64,000 nt of DNA, taken from assembly GCF_030297555.1 (NCBI RefSeq), contig NZ_AP028136.1, positions 620,001 through 684,000 on the forward strand, given 5' to 3'. The notes beneath the pieces were generated by a model, which did no database searches, was not told the DNA's origin, and was given only the letters and a program-made list of their open reading frames with translations. Shown here piece after piece: positions 27,300 through 36,113 of this stretch (position 1 is its first letter; the number at the start of each line of letters is the position of its first letter). This stretch comes from Polynucleobacter sp. HIN5. GTDB taxonomy: Bacteria > Pseudomonadota > Gammaproteobacteria > Burkholderiales > Burkholderiaceae. The translations under genes and the position numbers were made by a program.

Positions 27300-28769
27300 A
27301 TGATGCACTTATTCACCGGTACTATTTTTGGGTATCACGTCCCGTGGTTTGTGATCCTGCATGTGGTGATTGCGATCCTGTTCTTTCTTCGAATCATCTG
27401 GGTTCGACGCCCAGTAGGCGTGGCAGTCTCGTGGCTACTGATTATTGTTTCCTTTCCAATGATTGGCCTGATTCTCTATTTGACCATTGGTGAGCGGCCA
27501 GTTGGCCGAACACTCACAAGCAAGATCATTCGCATGGAAAAGGAGTACGCCAAAATTAGTAAGGCGATGCGCCAGTTGCATGAGCCCGACCGAACCCTCC
27601 TGCATCCCGATGCGCATGCCCTAAGCCTTCTTGCGCAAGCTAAGAATGGCACACCAGTAGCCGCTGGGAACCATATTGAACTCTTTACGAACTCGCTTGA
27701 TATCTTGCAGCACTTCATTGAGGAGATCAATCGTGCCCAACAATCGATCCACATGGAGTTTTACATTTGGTCATTAGGAGGCGATGCTGATCGAGTCGGT
27801 GAAGCCCTGATCGCCGCATCCGAGCGTGGAGTGAAGTGCCGAGTTTTGCTTGATTCCTTGGGAAGTTCTAGTTGGTTTAAATCCGCCTGGCCCGATCGTT
27901 TTGCGAAAGCCAAGATTGAGGTGACTGAAGCCCTTCCCATTCAGTTTGGCCGCTTTCAGTTTCGGCGCGCCGATCTGCGTTTGCATCGCAAGATATTCAT
28001 CATTGATGGCGAGATTGCATGGACTGGAAGTATGAACTTGGTTGATCCCCGAACGTTTAAACAGGATTCTGGGGTGGGGGAGTGGGTCGATGCGATGATA
28101 CGGATTGAGGGGCCCGTTGTGTCCCAGTTTGAGCTTACTTTCTCATATGATTGGAGCGTTGATAACCCAAGGGTGATGCACTTTAGCGATCGTGATGGTC
28201 TTAGCAAAAAGCCGGCTGGTACCGCTTTGGCTCAGGAGTTCTCATCGGGGCCAGTTTATCGAGACGATATTCTGTATCAAGTCCTGCTATCAGCTGTATT
28301 AGACGCACGTCAAGAGCTGGTGATTACTACCCCGTACTTTGTCCCGGATGAGGGCCTGGTGCAAGCATTAATGGCTGCGGCTCACCGAGGAGTGAAGGTG
28401 AAGCTAATCGTGCCACGCTTAAATGATTCAACCTTAGTTGCCTGGAGCAGTCGCAGTTTCTATAGTGCCTTACTGGGTGCAGGAGTCGAAATTGCAGAAT
28501 TCAAAGGCGGATTGCTGCACACCAAGAGTCTCCTGATTGACGAGCGGATAGCTATTTTTGGATCGGTAAACTTTGATCAGCGTAGCTTACGTCTTAATTT
28601 CGAGATCAGCCTCATTGTCTACGATCAAACCTTCTGTACTCAACTCAAAGAATTAACCACCAGCTATCTAAAACGCTCACAGATTATTAATCGGATCGGC
28701 TGGGAACGACGGCCACGGTGGCGCAGACTGCTGGAGAATACAGCGCACCTAGCATCGCCTTTACTTTAA
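27300..28769 (+). CDS. cls: Cardiolipin synthase (phospholipase D family)
   Basis: 489-residue membrane enzyme that makes cardiolipin from phosphatidylglycerol. Two N-terminal TM helices (about 12-30 and 38-60), then two PLD domains with HKD motifs: HRKIFIIDGEIAWTGSMN (first) and HTKSLLIDERIAIFGSVN (second). Length and topology match ClsA. It starts 1 bp after the EEP gene, so both are probably cotranscribed. A hairpin follows the stop. Confidence 0.93.
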   Translation: MMHLFTGTIFGYHVPWFVILHVVIAILFFLRIIWVRRPVGVAVSWLLIIVSFPMIGLILYLTIGERPVGRTLTSKIIRMEKEYAKISKAMRQLHEPDRTLLHPDAHALSLLAQAKNGTPVAAGNHIELFTNSLDILQHFIEEINRAQQSIHMEFYIWSLGGDADRVGEALIAASERGVKCRVLLDSLGSSSWFKSAWPDRFAKAKIEVTEALPIQFGRFQFRRADLRLHRKIFIIDGEIAWTGSMNLVDPRTFKQDSGVGEWVDAMIRIEGPVVSQFELTFSYDWSVDNPRVMHFSDRDGLSKKPAGTALAQEFSSGPVYRDDILYQVLLSAVLDARQELVITTPYFVPDEGLVQALMAAAHRGVKVKLIVPRLNDSTLVAWSSRSFYSALLGAGVEIAEFKGGLLHTKSLLIDERIAIFGSVNFDQRSLRLNFEISLIVYDQTFCTQLKELTTSYLKRSQIINRIGWERRPRWRRLLENTAHLASPLL

Positions 28770-28770
28770 G

Positions 28771-28798
28771 GCCCTGCCAAATGAATATTCAGCAGGGC
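28771..28798. terminator. Hairpin between convergent cls and cynS
   Basis: Perfect arms GCCCTGC (28771-28777) and GCAGGGC (28792-28798) around a 14-nt loop lie between two convergent genes. T-tracts are poor on both sides (CTTAAAG on the minus strand), so termination may be weak or assisted. Confidence 0.55.
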
Positions 28799-28807
28799 AG
28801 ACCTTAA

Positions 28808-29254
28808 TTAGTAGGTTTTATAAGCTAGGTATTTCCCAGACAGAACAACTTGAACGCGATCACCTTTTGGGTCTGGTTCACGTTGAATATCCATTGAGAA
28901 GTCAATCGCACTCATAATGCCATCACCAAACTCCTCATGAATCAACTCTTTGATGGTTGTACCGTAGACGCTAACAATTTCATACCAGCGATAAATAAGT
29001 GGGTCAGTTGGCACTGCTGTTGGTAGTGATCCTTTGTAGGGAACGATTTGTAGCCATGCCATCTCTTCATCGGTTAGGTCAAATAATTTCCCGGCGGCTT
29101 CTGCCTGAGCCTTGGTAAAAGTCATTTGTCCTAAACATCCAGCGGTAACCCATTCTTTGGATTCTCCAATCGATTTGGCAATATCGGCCCACTTTAATTT
29201 CTTCTTAACTTTTGCCTCAATAATTTTTTGAGTGACAACTTCACGATTCATCAT
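28808..29254 (-). CDS. cynS: Cyanate hydratase (cyanase)
   Basis: Decomposes cyanate with bicarbonate to ammonia and CO2. 148 residues, the usual length. An N-terminal helix-turn-helix-like domain (KKLKWADIAKSIGESKEWV) precedes the catalytic domain with PTDPLIYRWYEIVSVYG, which holds the catalytic Arg and Glu, and SAIDFSMDIQR, which supplies the Ser. It is the last gene of the ABC transporter operon on the minus strand, 12 bp after the ATPase gene. Confidence 0.95.
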   Translation of the reverse strand: MMNREVVTQKIIEAKVKKKLKWADIAKSIGESKEWVTAGCLGQMTFTKAQAEAAGKLFDLTDEEMAWLQIVPYKGSLPTAVPTDPLIYRWYEIVSVYGTTIKELIHEEFGDGIMSAIDFSMDIQREPDPKGDRVQVVLSGKYLAYKTY

Positions 29255-29266
29255 TTTGAAAGCTCC

Positions 29267-30175
29267 TTAGTTGATTTGAGTTAATTGATTTGTAGTTATT
29301 TGATCTTTCCCGGGCCGAACAAGACGTGGCTTTAAGCGCTGAGTGATATCCCGGATATTATTTTGGTTCTGAGTCGTATGCGAACTTTGCTGCACCAATT
29401 TTGAACGATGTACTAGGAAATCAACCAGGTGATTGCGCATGGGGTAGTACATGGGATCGTGATGCATGGTGGCACGTTCCCGATTTTTTGGTAAGGTGTT
29501 CTCAACGATTTCTGCAATTCGAGCATTCGGACCATTGCTCATAAGCATGATTTTGTCAGATAGCAAAATTGCTTCATCCACATCATGTGTAATCATGAAT
29601 ACGGTTTGCTTAGTTGACGCACAGATTTTGAGTAGCTCATCTTGGATCACCCCACGGGTTAAAGCGTCAAGCGCTCCAAAAGGCTCGTCTAACAGCAGCA
29701 TTTTTGGTTCGATGGCGAAGGCGCGGGCGATGCCGACCCGTTGCTTCATACCGCCAGATAATTCAGAAGGCTTTTTTTGTTTCGCAGCACCTAGCCCAAC
29801 CAGCTCAATGTATTTCTCTGAATGGGCGGTAATTTTTGCTTTGGGCCACTCTGGATATTTTGATTTCACAGCAAAATTGATGTTCTGCAATACCGTCATC
29901 CATGGCATTAACGCATGCCCTTGAAACACCACGCCACGTTCTAGACTGGGCCCTTTAATTTCACGACCCAACATGTACGCATACCCCGAGCTTGCCTCTT
30001 CTAAACCAGCTAAAACATTCAAAATGGTAGTTTTGCCACAACCAGAGTGACCAATAATGCATACAAATTCACCTTGTTGGATGTCGAAATTGACGTTCTC
30101 AAACACAGGAGGGGAGCCAGCGACATACGTTTTAGAGAGGTTTTCAACCTTCAAGAAATCAATATTAGTCTGCAT
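29267..30175 (-). CDS. cynD: Cyanate/nitrate-type ABC transporter ATPase
   Basis: ABC ATPase of 302 residues with Walker A GHSGCGKTT, signature LSGGMKQRVGIARA and Walker B MLLLDEPFGALD, of the NrtCD/SsuB/TauB group. The ABC part ends near residue 255; the remaining tail (HTTQNQNNIRDITQRLKP) is a Gln/Asn-rich extension of unknown purpose. It overlaps the permease gene by 11 bp. The cynS neighbour makes cyanate the likeliest substrate, though related systems take nitrate or bicarbonate. Confidence 0.88.
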   Translation of the reverse strand: MQTNIDFLKVENLSKTYVAGSPPVFENVNFDIQQGEFVCIIGHSGCGKTTILNVLAGLEEASSGYAYMLGREIKGPSLERGVVFQGHALMPWMTVLQNINFAVKSKYPEWPKAKITAHSEKYIELVGLGAAKQKKPSELSGGMKQRVGIARAFAIEPKMLLLDEPFGALDALTRGVIQDELLKICASTKQTVFMITHDVDEAILLSDKIMLMSNGPNARIAEIVENTLPKNRERATMHHDPMYYPMRNHLVDFLVHRSKLVQQSSHTTQNQNNIRDITQRLKPRLVRPGKDQITTNQLTQIN

Positions 30176-31049
30176 AAGTCACCATCTTTTGTAATTTGGC
30201 AAACAACATATCGAGGAGCATTCCTACAAAACCAATCACCACGATGGCAAATAACACGCTTGAAATCGCTAAGTTATTCCATTCGTTCCAAAGAAAGTAG
30301 CCAATCCCAGTCCCGCCAACCAGCATTTCAGCAGCAACAATCACCAGCCAGGCGATGCCCATTGAAATCCGCATTCCTGTGAGAATGGTTGGTGCTGCCG
30401 CCGGCAGAATCACTTTGAATGCTTTGCGGATCGGATTGACCTCGAGAGTTTTAGCAACATTTAGCAATTCCTTGCGAACGCTCGCAACCCCAAAGGCTGT
30501 GTTAATTAACATCGGCCAGATTGAGCAGATGAAAATCACAAAAACACCAGATATGGATGAATCCTTAATCGTATAGAGTGCAATTGGCATCCAGGCGAGC
30601 GGTGAGATTGGTTTTAATATTTGAATAAATGGATTAAGCGCCGCCGAAAGTAGTGGGGACATGCCAATTAAAAAGCCAACCGGTAAGGCTACTACGAGCG
30701 CCAATAAAAATCCAAGACTAACGCGGGCTAATGAATACGCCAGTTGAATCCCAATGCCCTTGTCGTTTGGACCTTTGTCATAAAAAGGGTCAGAGAGTTG
30801 TTTATAAAAAGTCTCTCCCATTTGCGTCAGCGTTGGAAATCCGGATTTCTGATCAGGAGCCACATCTTTGCTACCTTTGCCCATTAGTAGGTCATATTCA
30901 GAATTTCCGCTAGACGCGGTCGCTGTCGATACCCGATCCGGTTGATTAATGCCTGACTTCGGAGCCGTGGCTAGATGCCATACTGCCAACATCATTAAAA
31001 ATAGAATGACGGACAGCAGGGCACCTTTTAGCTTGATGGAGTTCATCAT
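30165..31049 (-). CDS. cynB: Cyanate/nitrate-type ABC transporter permease
   Basis: Permease of 294 residues with TM1 at 8-27, a periplasmic stretch of about 70 residues, then five TM helices. The EAA coupling loop is LEVNPIRKAFKVILPAAAPTILTGMRISMG, typical of NrtB/TauC/SsuC. It lies 5 bp after the binding protein gene and overlaps the ATPase gene. Works with the adjacent subunits in uptake across the inner membrane. Confidence 0.88.
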   Translation of the reverse strand: MMNSIKLKGALLSVILFLMMLAVWHLATAPKSGINQPDRVSTATASSGNSEYDLLMGKGSKDVAPDQKSGFPTLTQMGETFYKQLSDPFYDKGPNDKGIGIQLAYSLARVSLGFLLALVVALPVGFLIGMSPLLSAALNPFIQILKPISPLAWMPIALYTIKDSSISGVFVIFICSIWPMLINTAFGVASVRKELLNVAKTLEVNPIRKAFKVILPAAAPTILTGMRISMGIAWLVIVAAEMLVGGTGIGYFLWNEWNNLAISSVLFAIVVIGFVGMLLDMLFAKLQKMVTYAD

Positions 31050-31054
31050 CGATC

Positions 31055-32434
31055 CTATGCTTTTGAAATCGCAAATGACTTGCTATAGGCAGCCGCATTT
31101 GCAGGATCAAATTCACGACCCATAATTTTGAACTTTGGATTTCCGCTACTGGCCTTCGCTTGCGCAGTCATTGGCGCATTGGTTTCTTGCATGTACTTTT
31201 TAGCATCGGTGAGCAGGAATACTTTTTCAGAAATATCCTTATAGTTCACATCACCCTTGACATATCCCCAACGCTGCATTTGGGTGAGCATCCAAGTTGA
31301 CATGGAGTACCAGGGGATGGGGTTGAAATCGATTCGATCCGGTACGTTTTGTACATTACCCAGTCCATCAGCAAACTTACCAGTCAATACTTGCATCACT
31401 ACTGTCTCGGGTTGATTGAGGTAGTTTTGTGGCGAGATCACTTTGGCAATTAATGGACGGTTTTCTGGGTTGCGAGCCATTGTGGATGCGTTGATGACGG
31501 CGCGGTAAAGCGCTGCAAAGGTATTGGGGTTCTTCCGAATAAATTCCTCAGAGGTGCCAAATGCACAGCAAGGATGACCGTCCCAAATATCTTTTGTCAG
31601 AATGGTGATAAACCCAACTTCGTCATAAACAGCGCGCTGATTAAATGGATCGGGACCAAGGAAACCATCGATATTGCCGGCGCGTAAATTAGCAACCATC
31701 TCCGGTGGCGGCGTTACCCGAATCTGGATATCTTTATCGGGATCAAGTCCAGCCTGGGCTACGTAGTAACGGAGTAAGAAGTTGTGCATGGAGTACTCAA
31801 AAGGCACTGCAAACTTCATGCCCTTCCACATCTTCGGATCGCGCTTGTCTTTATGTTTATTGGCTAAAGTAATCGCTTGACCGTTGGTATTTTGGATGGT
31901 TGCAACCCGCATCTGACTCGGATCGGAGCCGAGTCCCATCGACATCGCAATCGGCATCGGTGAGAGAAAATGTGATGCATCATGCTCCTTACTCAGCATT
32001 TTGTCGCGTATCAAAGCCCAGCCGGCGGTCTTATTTAATGTGACGTTTAAACCCTGTTTCTTATAAAAGCCAAGCGGGTCGGCCATGATGAGGGGTGTTG
32101 CACAGGTAATCGCAATAAACCCAATTTTGAGGTCTCTTTTCTCTAAAGGGGCCTTCTCTTGAGCCATAGCCTGCAATGCGCCAACCGGAAGGAATCCTGA
32201 CAGGGCGCTCATCGCACCACCTGTACCAACTGCTCTTAAGAAAGCTCGACGGCGCGCCTCTTGAGGAAAAAGAGCCTTTACAAGACTGGCCTCAATGAAA
32301 TTGGCACTTTCTTGCTCTTCATTGATTTTTTGTAGATTGGCAGCCTCGTGTTCAGCGGCTGAAGCATGCTTTCCACAACTGCAGCGATTGCTGAAAAGAG
32401 GACGATCAGGATCAAATGGCTTATGAATACTCAT
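31055..32434 (-). CDS. cynA: Cyanate/nitrate-type ABC transporter binding protein with Tat signal
   Basis: Substrate-binding protein of 459 residues in the NrtA/CmpA family; LKIGFIAITCATPLIMADPLGFYKKQGL opens the mature fold. The Tat motif RRRAFLRAVG comes only after about 55 residues, an unusually long n-region that carries CSCGKH near residues 18-23. Start at 32434 is supported by AAGGAG 7 bp upstream; the longer frame adds 12 residues without a ribosome site. A sigma-54 promoter precedes it. Cyanase downstream points to cyanate. Confidence 0.86.
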   Translation of the reverse strand: MSIHKPFDPDRPLFSNRCSCGKHASAAEHEAANLQKINEEQESANFIEASLVKALFPQEARRRAFLRAVGTGGAMSALSGFLPVGALQAMAQEKAPLEKRDLKIGFIAITCATPLIMADPLGFYKKQGLNVTLNKTAGWALIRDKMLSKEHDASHFLSPMPIAMSMGLGSDPSQMRVATIQNTNGQAITLANKHKDKRDPKMWKGMKFAVPFEYSMHNFLLRYYVAQAGLDPDKDIQIRVTPPPEMVANLRAGNIDGFLGPDPFNQRAVYDEVGFITILTKDIWDGHPCCAFGTSEEFIRKNPNTFAALYRAVINASTMARNPENRPLIAKVISPQNYLNQPETVVMQVLTGKFADGLGNVQNVPDRIDFNPIPWYSMSTWMLTQMQRWGYVKGDVNYKDISEKVFLLTDAKKYMQETNAPMTAQAKASSGNPKFKIMGREFDPANAAAYSKSFAISKA

Positions 32435-32470
32435 TGCTGGCTCCTTATAGAAATGTTCTATAAATAACAC

Positions 32471-32487
32471 TGCAAGAATCGTGCCAG
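32471..32487 (-). promoter_or_regulatory. Sigma-54 promoter of the cyn operon
   Basis: On the minus strand the sequence CTGGCACG-ATTC-TTGCA fits the sigma-54 consensus YTGGCACGRNNNTTGCW at every fixed position, with GG and GC 10 bp apart. Transcription would begin near 32460, giving a leader of about 26 nt before the cynA start. This implies RpoN and an enhancer-binding protein such as NtrC, linking cyanate use to nitrogen limitation. Confidence 0.85.
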
Positions 32488-32549
32488 TTCTGATACGCCT
32501 ATTTAAAAAGGGCGCAAATTAGCGCAATGATTGATTGAGGTGCTTGATG

Positions 32550-32586
32550 GGGATTTAAATCCCAAATTGGTGCATCAATGCACCAA
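32550..32586. promoter_or_regulatory. Two adjacent perfect palindromes upstream of cyn
   Basis: GGGATTTAAATCCC (32550-32563) is fully palindromic; TTGGTGCAT-CA-ATGCACCAA (32567-32586) is a perfect 9-bp inverted repeat. The second is centred about 116 bp upstream of the predicted cyn start, a normal distance for an enhancer site, and contains GGTGCA and TGCACC half-sites like NtrC sites but in reversed order. They also lie directly after the CoA-transferase stop and could act as its terminator. Confidence 0.55.
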
Positions 32587-32590
32587 AAAG

Positions 32591-33772
32591 TTAAATACTC
32601 TGATTCTCTTTGAGATTTTGAATCTGATCATCCGAATACCCCAGTTCTTTTAAGATTCTTTCGGTATGTTCACCAACCGCCGGAATCTTATCCATGCGAT
32701 ATTCATATGCAGTATTGATGCCTGGGGGTAATAGGGCAGGGATGGGGCCATTCGGTGATTCCACCGAATGCCAACGTCCACGTACACGCAATTGTGGGTG
32801 ATCCCAAAACTGATGCATATCATTTAGGGAGGCATTGGCAATTTGAGCCTCCTCAAGCTTGGCTAAAACCTGTTCGCTCGTCATTGCAGAGAAGATCTTT
32901 AAGATAATCGCATTGAGTTCCACACGGTTCTCGTTGCGCTTAAAGTTCTTATCAAATCGTGGATCGGTTGCCAGTTCGGGTTGTAAGAGTACTTTCTCGC
33001 AAAACAATGCCCACTCACGCTCATTCTGAAGGCCCAACATAATCGTTTTGCCATCACCGGCCAAATAAGGACCATAGGGAAAGATGGTGGCATGCGAAGC
33101 ACCGGTGCGCGGTGGAGGGGTGGCACCATCCATGCTGTAATACATCGGGTAGCCCATCCACTCTCCAAGCGCCTCTAGCATGGAAATATCAATGACCGAT
33201 CCTTTGCCCGTCTTTTGACGCTGTAATAGCGCTGCCAAGATATTGGTATAGGTATACATGCCTGCCGCAATATCTGCAATGGAAATACCAACTTTGCTGG
33301 GGGTCTCAGGTGTTCCAGTAATGGATAAGAGTCCTGCCTCACTTTGAATCAGAAGGTCATAGGCTTTTTTATCCCGATACGGTCCATTCTCACCATAGCC
33401 AGAGAGATTGCAATAAATTAATTGAGGATTGCTTGCTTGTAATGCTTGGGCGGTGAGCCCCATTCGAGCCGCTGCACCGGGGGCGAGGTTTTGAACGAAC
33501 ACATCAGCGGTCTCCAGTAATTGACGCAGGATAGCAAGCGCAGAATCCTGTTTGAGATCAAGAGTCAAACTTTCTTTGGAGCGATTCACCCAGGTGAAAT
33601 GCGATGACATCCCCTTGGCACGTTGATCGTAGTTACGTGCAAAGTCACCCGCACCGGGACGCTCAATCTTAATCACGCGTGCACCAAGATCGGCTAATTG
33701 ACGCGTGGCAAAAGGTGCTGCGATGACGTGCTCGAGAGCAACGACTGTAATTCCGTCTAAGGGCCGCATCAC
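32591..33772 (-). CDS. CaiB/BaiF family III CoA-transferase
   Basis: Formyl-CoA-transferase-like enzyme of 393 residues moving CoA between carboxylic acids. N-terminal ALEHVIAAPFATRQLADLGARVIKIERPGAGD and CNLSGYGENGPYRDKKAYD are family signatures; the likely catalytic Asp is in ISIADIAAGMY. It shares a TAATG junction with an upstream acyl-CoA dehydrogenase gene, so the two probably act in one acid degradation route: activation then dehydrogenation. Substrate unknown. Confidence 0.88.
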   Translation of the reverse strand: MMRPLDGITVVALEHVIAAPFATRQLADLGARVIKIERPGAGDFARNYDQRAKGMSSHFTWVNRSKESLTLDLKQDSALAILRQLLETADVFVQNLAPGAAARMGLTAQALQASNPQLIYCNLSGYGENGPYRDKKAYDLLIQSEAGLLSITGTPETPSKVGISIADIAAGMYTYTNILAALLQRQKTGKGSVIDISMLEALGEWMGYPMYYSMDGATPPPRTGASHATIFPYGPYLAGDGKTIMLGLQNEREWALFCEKVLLQPELATDPRFDKNFKRNENRVELNAIILKIFSAMTSEQVLAKLEEAQIANASLNDMHQFWDHPQLRVRGRWHSVESPNGPIPALLPPGINTAYEYRMDKIPAVGEHTERILKELGYSDDQIQNLKENQSI

Positions 33773-34941
33773 TAGAAAGAGCGTGGCAAGCCTAGCAAAT
33801 GCTCGGCTACATAGGAGTAGATCAGATTAGTCGAGATTGGGGCGACTTGGTAGAGCCTGGTCTCTCTGAACTTGCGTTCGACATCGTATTCACAGGCAAA
33901 GCCAAAACCCCCATGCGTTTGTAAGCAAACATTGGCAGCTTCCCAGGATGCCTTAGCGGCTAAATACTTGGCCATATTGGACTCCGCTCCGCAGGGCTCA
34001 TGACGATCAAAAAGCTCACAGGCTTTAAAGCGCATCAAGTTCGCCGCCTCGGTCTCGATGTAGCTATCCGCAATCGGAAACTGGATACCTTGGTTCATGC
34101 CAATCGGACGATCAAAGACTACGCGCTCACTAGCGTAGCGACGCGCGCGCTCGATAAACCAGTAGGCATCACCAATACACTCCGCAGCAATCAGAGTACG
34201 CTCTGCATTTAAGCCATCCAAAATGTACTTAAAGCCCTGACCCTCAACGCCAATTAAATTCTCGGCAGGAATCTCCAATTGATCAAAGAAAACCTCATTG
34301 GTTTCATGATTGACCATATTCGCAATGGGACGCACTTCCATCCCTTTGCCGATGGCTTCATGAAGATTGACGATGAAGATCGACATGCCCTCAGATTTTT
34401 TCTTGACCTCGGAGAGGGGGGTAGTGCGTGCAAGCAAAATCATTAAATCTGAGTGCTGAATACGTGAGATCCAGACTTTCTGACCATTAATGATGTAGCG
34501 ATCCCCCTTTTTGGTCGCAGTGGTTTTCAACTTGGTCGTATCGGTTCCGGTAGTGGGCTCGGTGACTGCCATACTTTGTAGTCGCCATTCACCGGAGGCG
34601 ATTTTGGGGAGATAGAGTTGCTTCTGTTGGTCTGAGCCGTGGCGTAACAAAGTGCCCATGTTGTACATCTGCCCATGGCAAGAGCCAGCATTGCCTCCTG
34701 CGAGATTAATTTCTTCCATGATGACGGAGGCTTCAGCAAGACCCAGCCCAGAGCCACCATATTCCTCAGGAATTAAAGCTGCCAACCAACCCGCATCTGT
34801 CATTGCTTTTACAAATGCTTCAGGATAGCCGCGTTCGTGATCAATTTTTTGCCAATAGGCAGAGTCATAGCGCGAGCAAAGATCACGAAGCGCCTCGCGC
34901 ATCTCCTGATATTGATCGGGTTTTGGAATCGTCAATGCCAT
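33772..34941 (-). CDS. Acyl-CoA dehydrogenase
   Basis: FAD-dependent acyl-CoA dehydrogenase of 389 residues. FAD/substrate motifs: AVTEPTTGTDTTKLKTTATKKG with VWISRIQHSD in the middle domain, and QTHGGFGFACEYDVERKFRE in the C-terminal helical domain. The first domain has LIPEEYGGSGLGLAEASVIMEE. It is translationally coupled to the downstream CoA-transferase. Electrons normally pass to ETF; no etf genes are here. The acyl chain type cannot be read from sequence. Confidence 0.9.
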   Translation of the reverse strand: MALTIPKPDQYQEMREALRDLCSRYDSAYWQKIDHERGYPEAFVKAMTDAGWLAALIPEEYGGSGLGLAEASVIMEEINLAGGNAGSCHGQMYNMGTLLRHGSDQQKQLYLPKIASGEWRLQSMAVTEPTTGTDTTKLKTTATKKGDRYIINGQKVWISRIQHSDLMILLARTTPLSEVKKKSEGMSIFIVNLHEAIGKGMEVRPIANMVNHETNEVFFDQLEIPAENLIGVEGQGFKYILDGLNAERTLIAAECIGDAYWFIERARRYASERVVFDRPIGMNQGIQFPIADSYIETEAANLMRFKACELFDRHEPCGAESNMAKYLAAKASWEAANVCLQTHGGFGFACEYDVERKFRETRLYQVAPISTNLIYSYVAEHLLGLPRSF

Positions 34942-34943
34942 GA

Positions 34944-36038
34944 TTAATTTAGGATTTTGTTGGTGATGTCGATACTTTGATAGGGGAGTTGGTCAACCGG
35001 CCAGGCGCCTGACTTATTGCTATCAAAAATCTTTTTGAGATCTAAGGTGACATAACTGGTGCGATTTGCATAATTAGAAATATGCCATTGTTGATTATTC
35101 AGATCTTTAATGTTGACCCATTGGGTGTAATCGGAAACCACTTTGTCACCATCCTTTGAGGCAGCTACACCAATTGGAATATCGACATTGTTCAAAATGT
35201 GCCCAGTGAGCTGTACGCTCTCAGCCCGGTTGCTTGGTGGTGTAGCGAGTTGGCGTAGATACGCCGCCCGAATAAATCGGGAGGGCGGGGTGTAATCCGC
35301 AGGCAAGCCCATTAGCCCACCACCTTGACCAATCTCAGTGACATTTTGACCATTGACGCTTACTGAGCTTCGAGCAAAGTTTGTTAGATTCAGATAATTT
35401 CTGGCATTCAGAATATGCCAATCGTAGGTAGGTGCATTGGTTAATACCTGCGCCACATTGTCATGAATGCGCATTTGCCCCTTCACAAATTCCACCACAA
35501 TGCTGGCACCAGTGCGATCAGTGAACACAAAATGTAACCAGGGGGGCGTTGGGCCTGAGGGGAGGCTTGAGTCATACCAAACTTTGAAGCGTGGAATCTC
35601 TTTACGTAATTCGGCGACATTGGCAAACATACCCAAAGCAAACGTCCCAAAATCCAGAATCGAGACATAGTCCAAATCTTTGGGGGTAACAGTTTGATAT
35701 TCAGTAAAACCAGGAAGGAAATTGCCACTCATCCCTAAGCCAGCACTATTTTGTCCCTCGAGAAGAGCCGGTGCGCCTGGCAAGATTCCTGGGGAGATTC
35801 CCAGCAAGGCATATTTGGTAATGAACTGAATTGGGGGCAACTTGAGATTCTCAGGGGCTGTGGTGCGAAATTTAGTTCCCTGGGGGATGCTATTGATGGT
35901 CCATTTCATATCAAAGGCCCACTCCATGGTGCGACCGGCAATTACTGTACCGTCTTTAGCCTGAATATTCACAGCGGTGCAAGCCAATGAACTGTGAAAA
36001 AAACTGAGCAGCGTAAGGCTAACCAACCATTGTTTCAT
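34944..36038 (-). CDS. Linear amide C-N hydrolase (choloylglycine hydrolase family), exported
   Basis: Ntn-hydrolase of 364 residues related to penicillin V acylase and bile salt hydrolase. A signal peptide ends at SSLA, and cleavage would expose CTAVNIQAKDG, leaving Cys as the N-terminal nucleophile. GRTMEWAFD is the next conserved motif. Start at 36038 has GGAG upstream; nine extra residues are possible. In Gram-negative bacteria such enzymes can degrade N-acyl homoserine lactones. It is 2 bp from the acyl-CoA dehydrogenase gene. Confidence 0.85.
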   Translation of the reverse strand: MKQWLVSLTLLSFFHSSLACTAVNIQAKDGTVIAGRTMEWAFDMKWTINSIPQGTKFRTTAPENLKLPPIQFITKYALLGISPGILPGAPALLEGQNSAGLGMSGNFLPGFTEYQTVTPKDLDYVSILDFGTFALGMFANVAELRKEIPRFKVWYDSSLPSGPTPPWLHFVFTDRTGASIVVEFVKGQMRIHDNVAQVLTNAPTYDWHILNARNYLNLTNFARSSVSVNGQNVTEIGQGGGLMGLPADYTPPSRFIRAAYLRQLATPPSNRAESVQLTGHILNNVDIPIGVAASKDGDKVVSDYTQWVNIKDLNNQQWHISNYANRTSYVTLDLKKIFDSNKSGAWPVDQLPYQSIDITNKILN

Positions 36039-36113
36039 TGAGATTCTCCAACCCAGGATTCGCAATCTTGTAGTTTAATCTAGATACTTTCTTGATTGAT
36101 GGGGCTGATCGCT

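Noticed and set aside
34000..34212. Short forward frames inside the acyl-CoA dehydrogenase gene
   Set aside because: They are antisense shadows with no plausible start signal and no motif.
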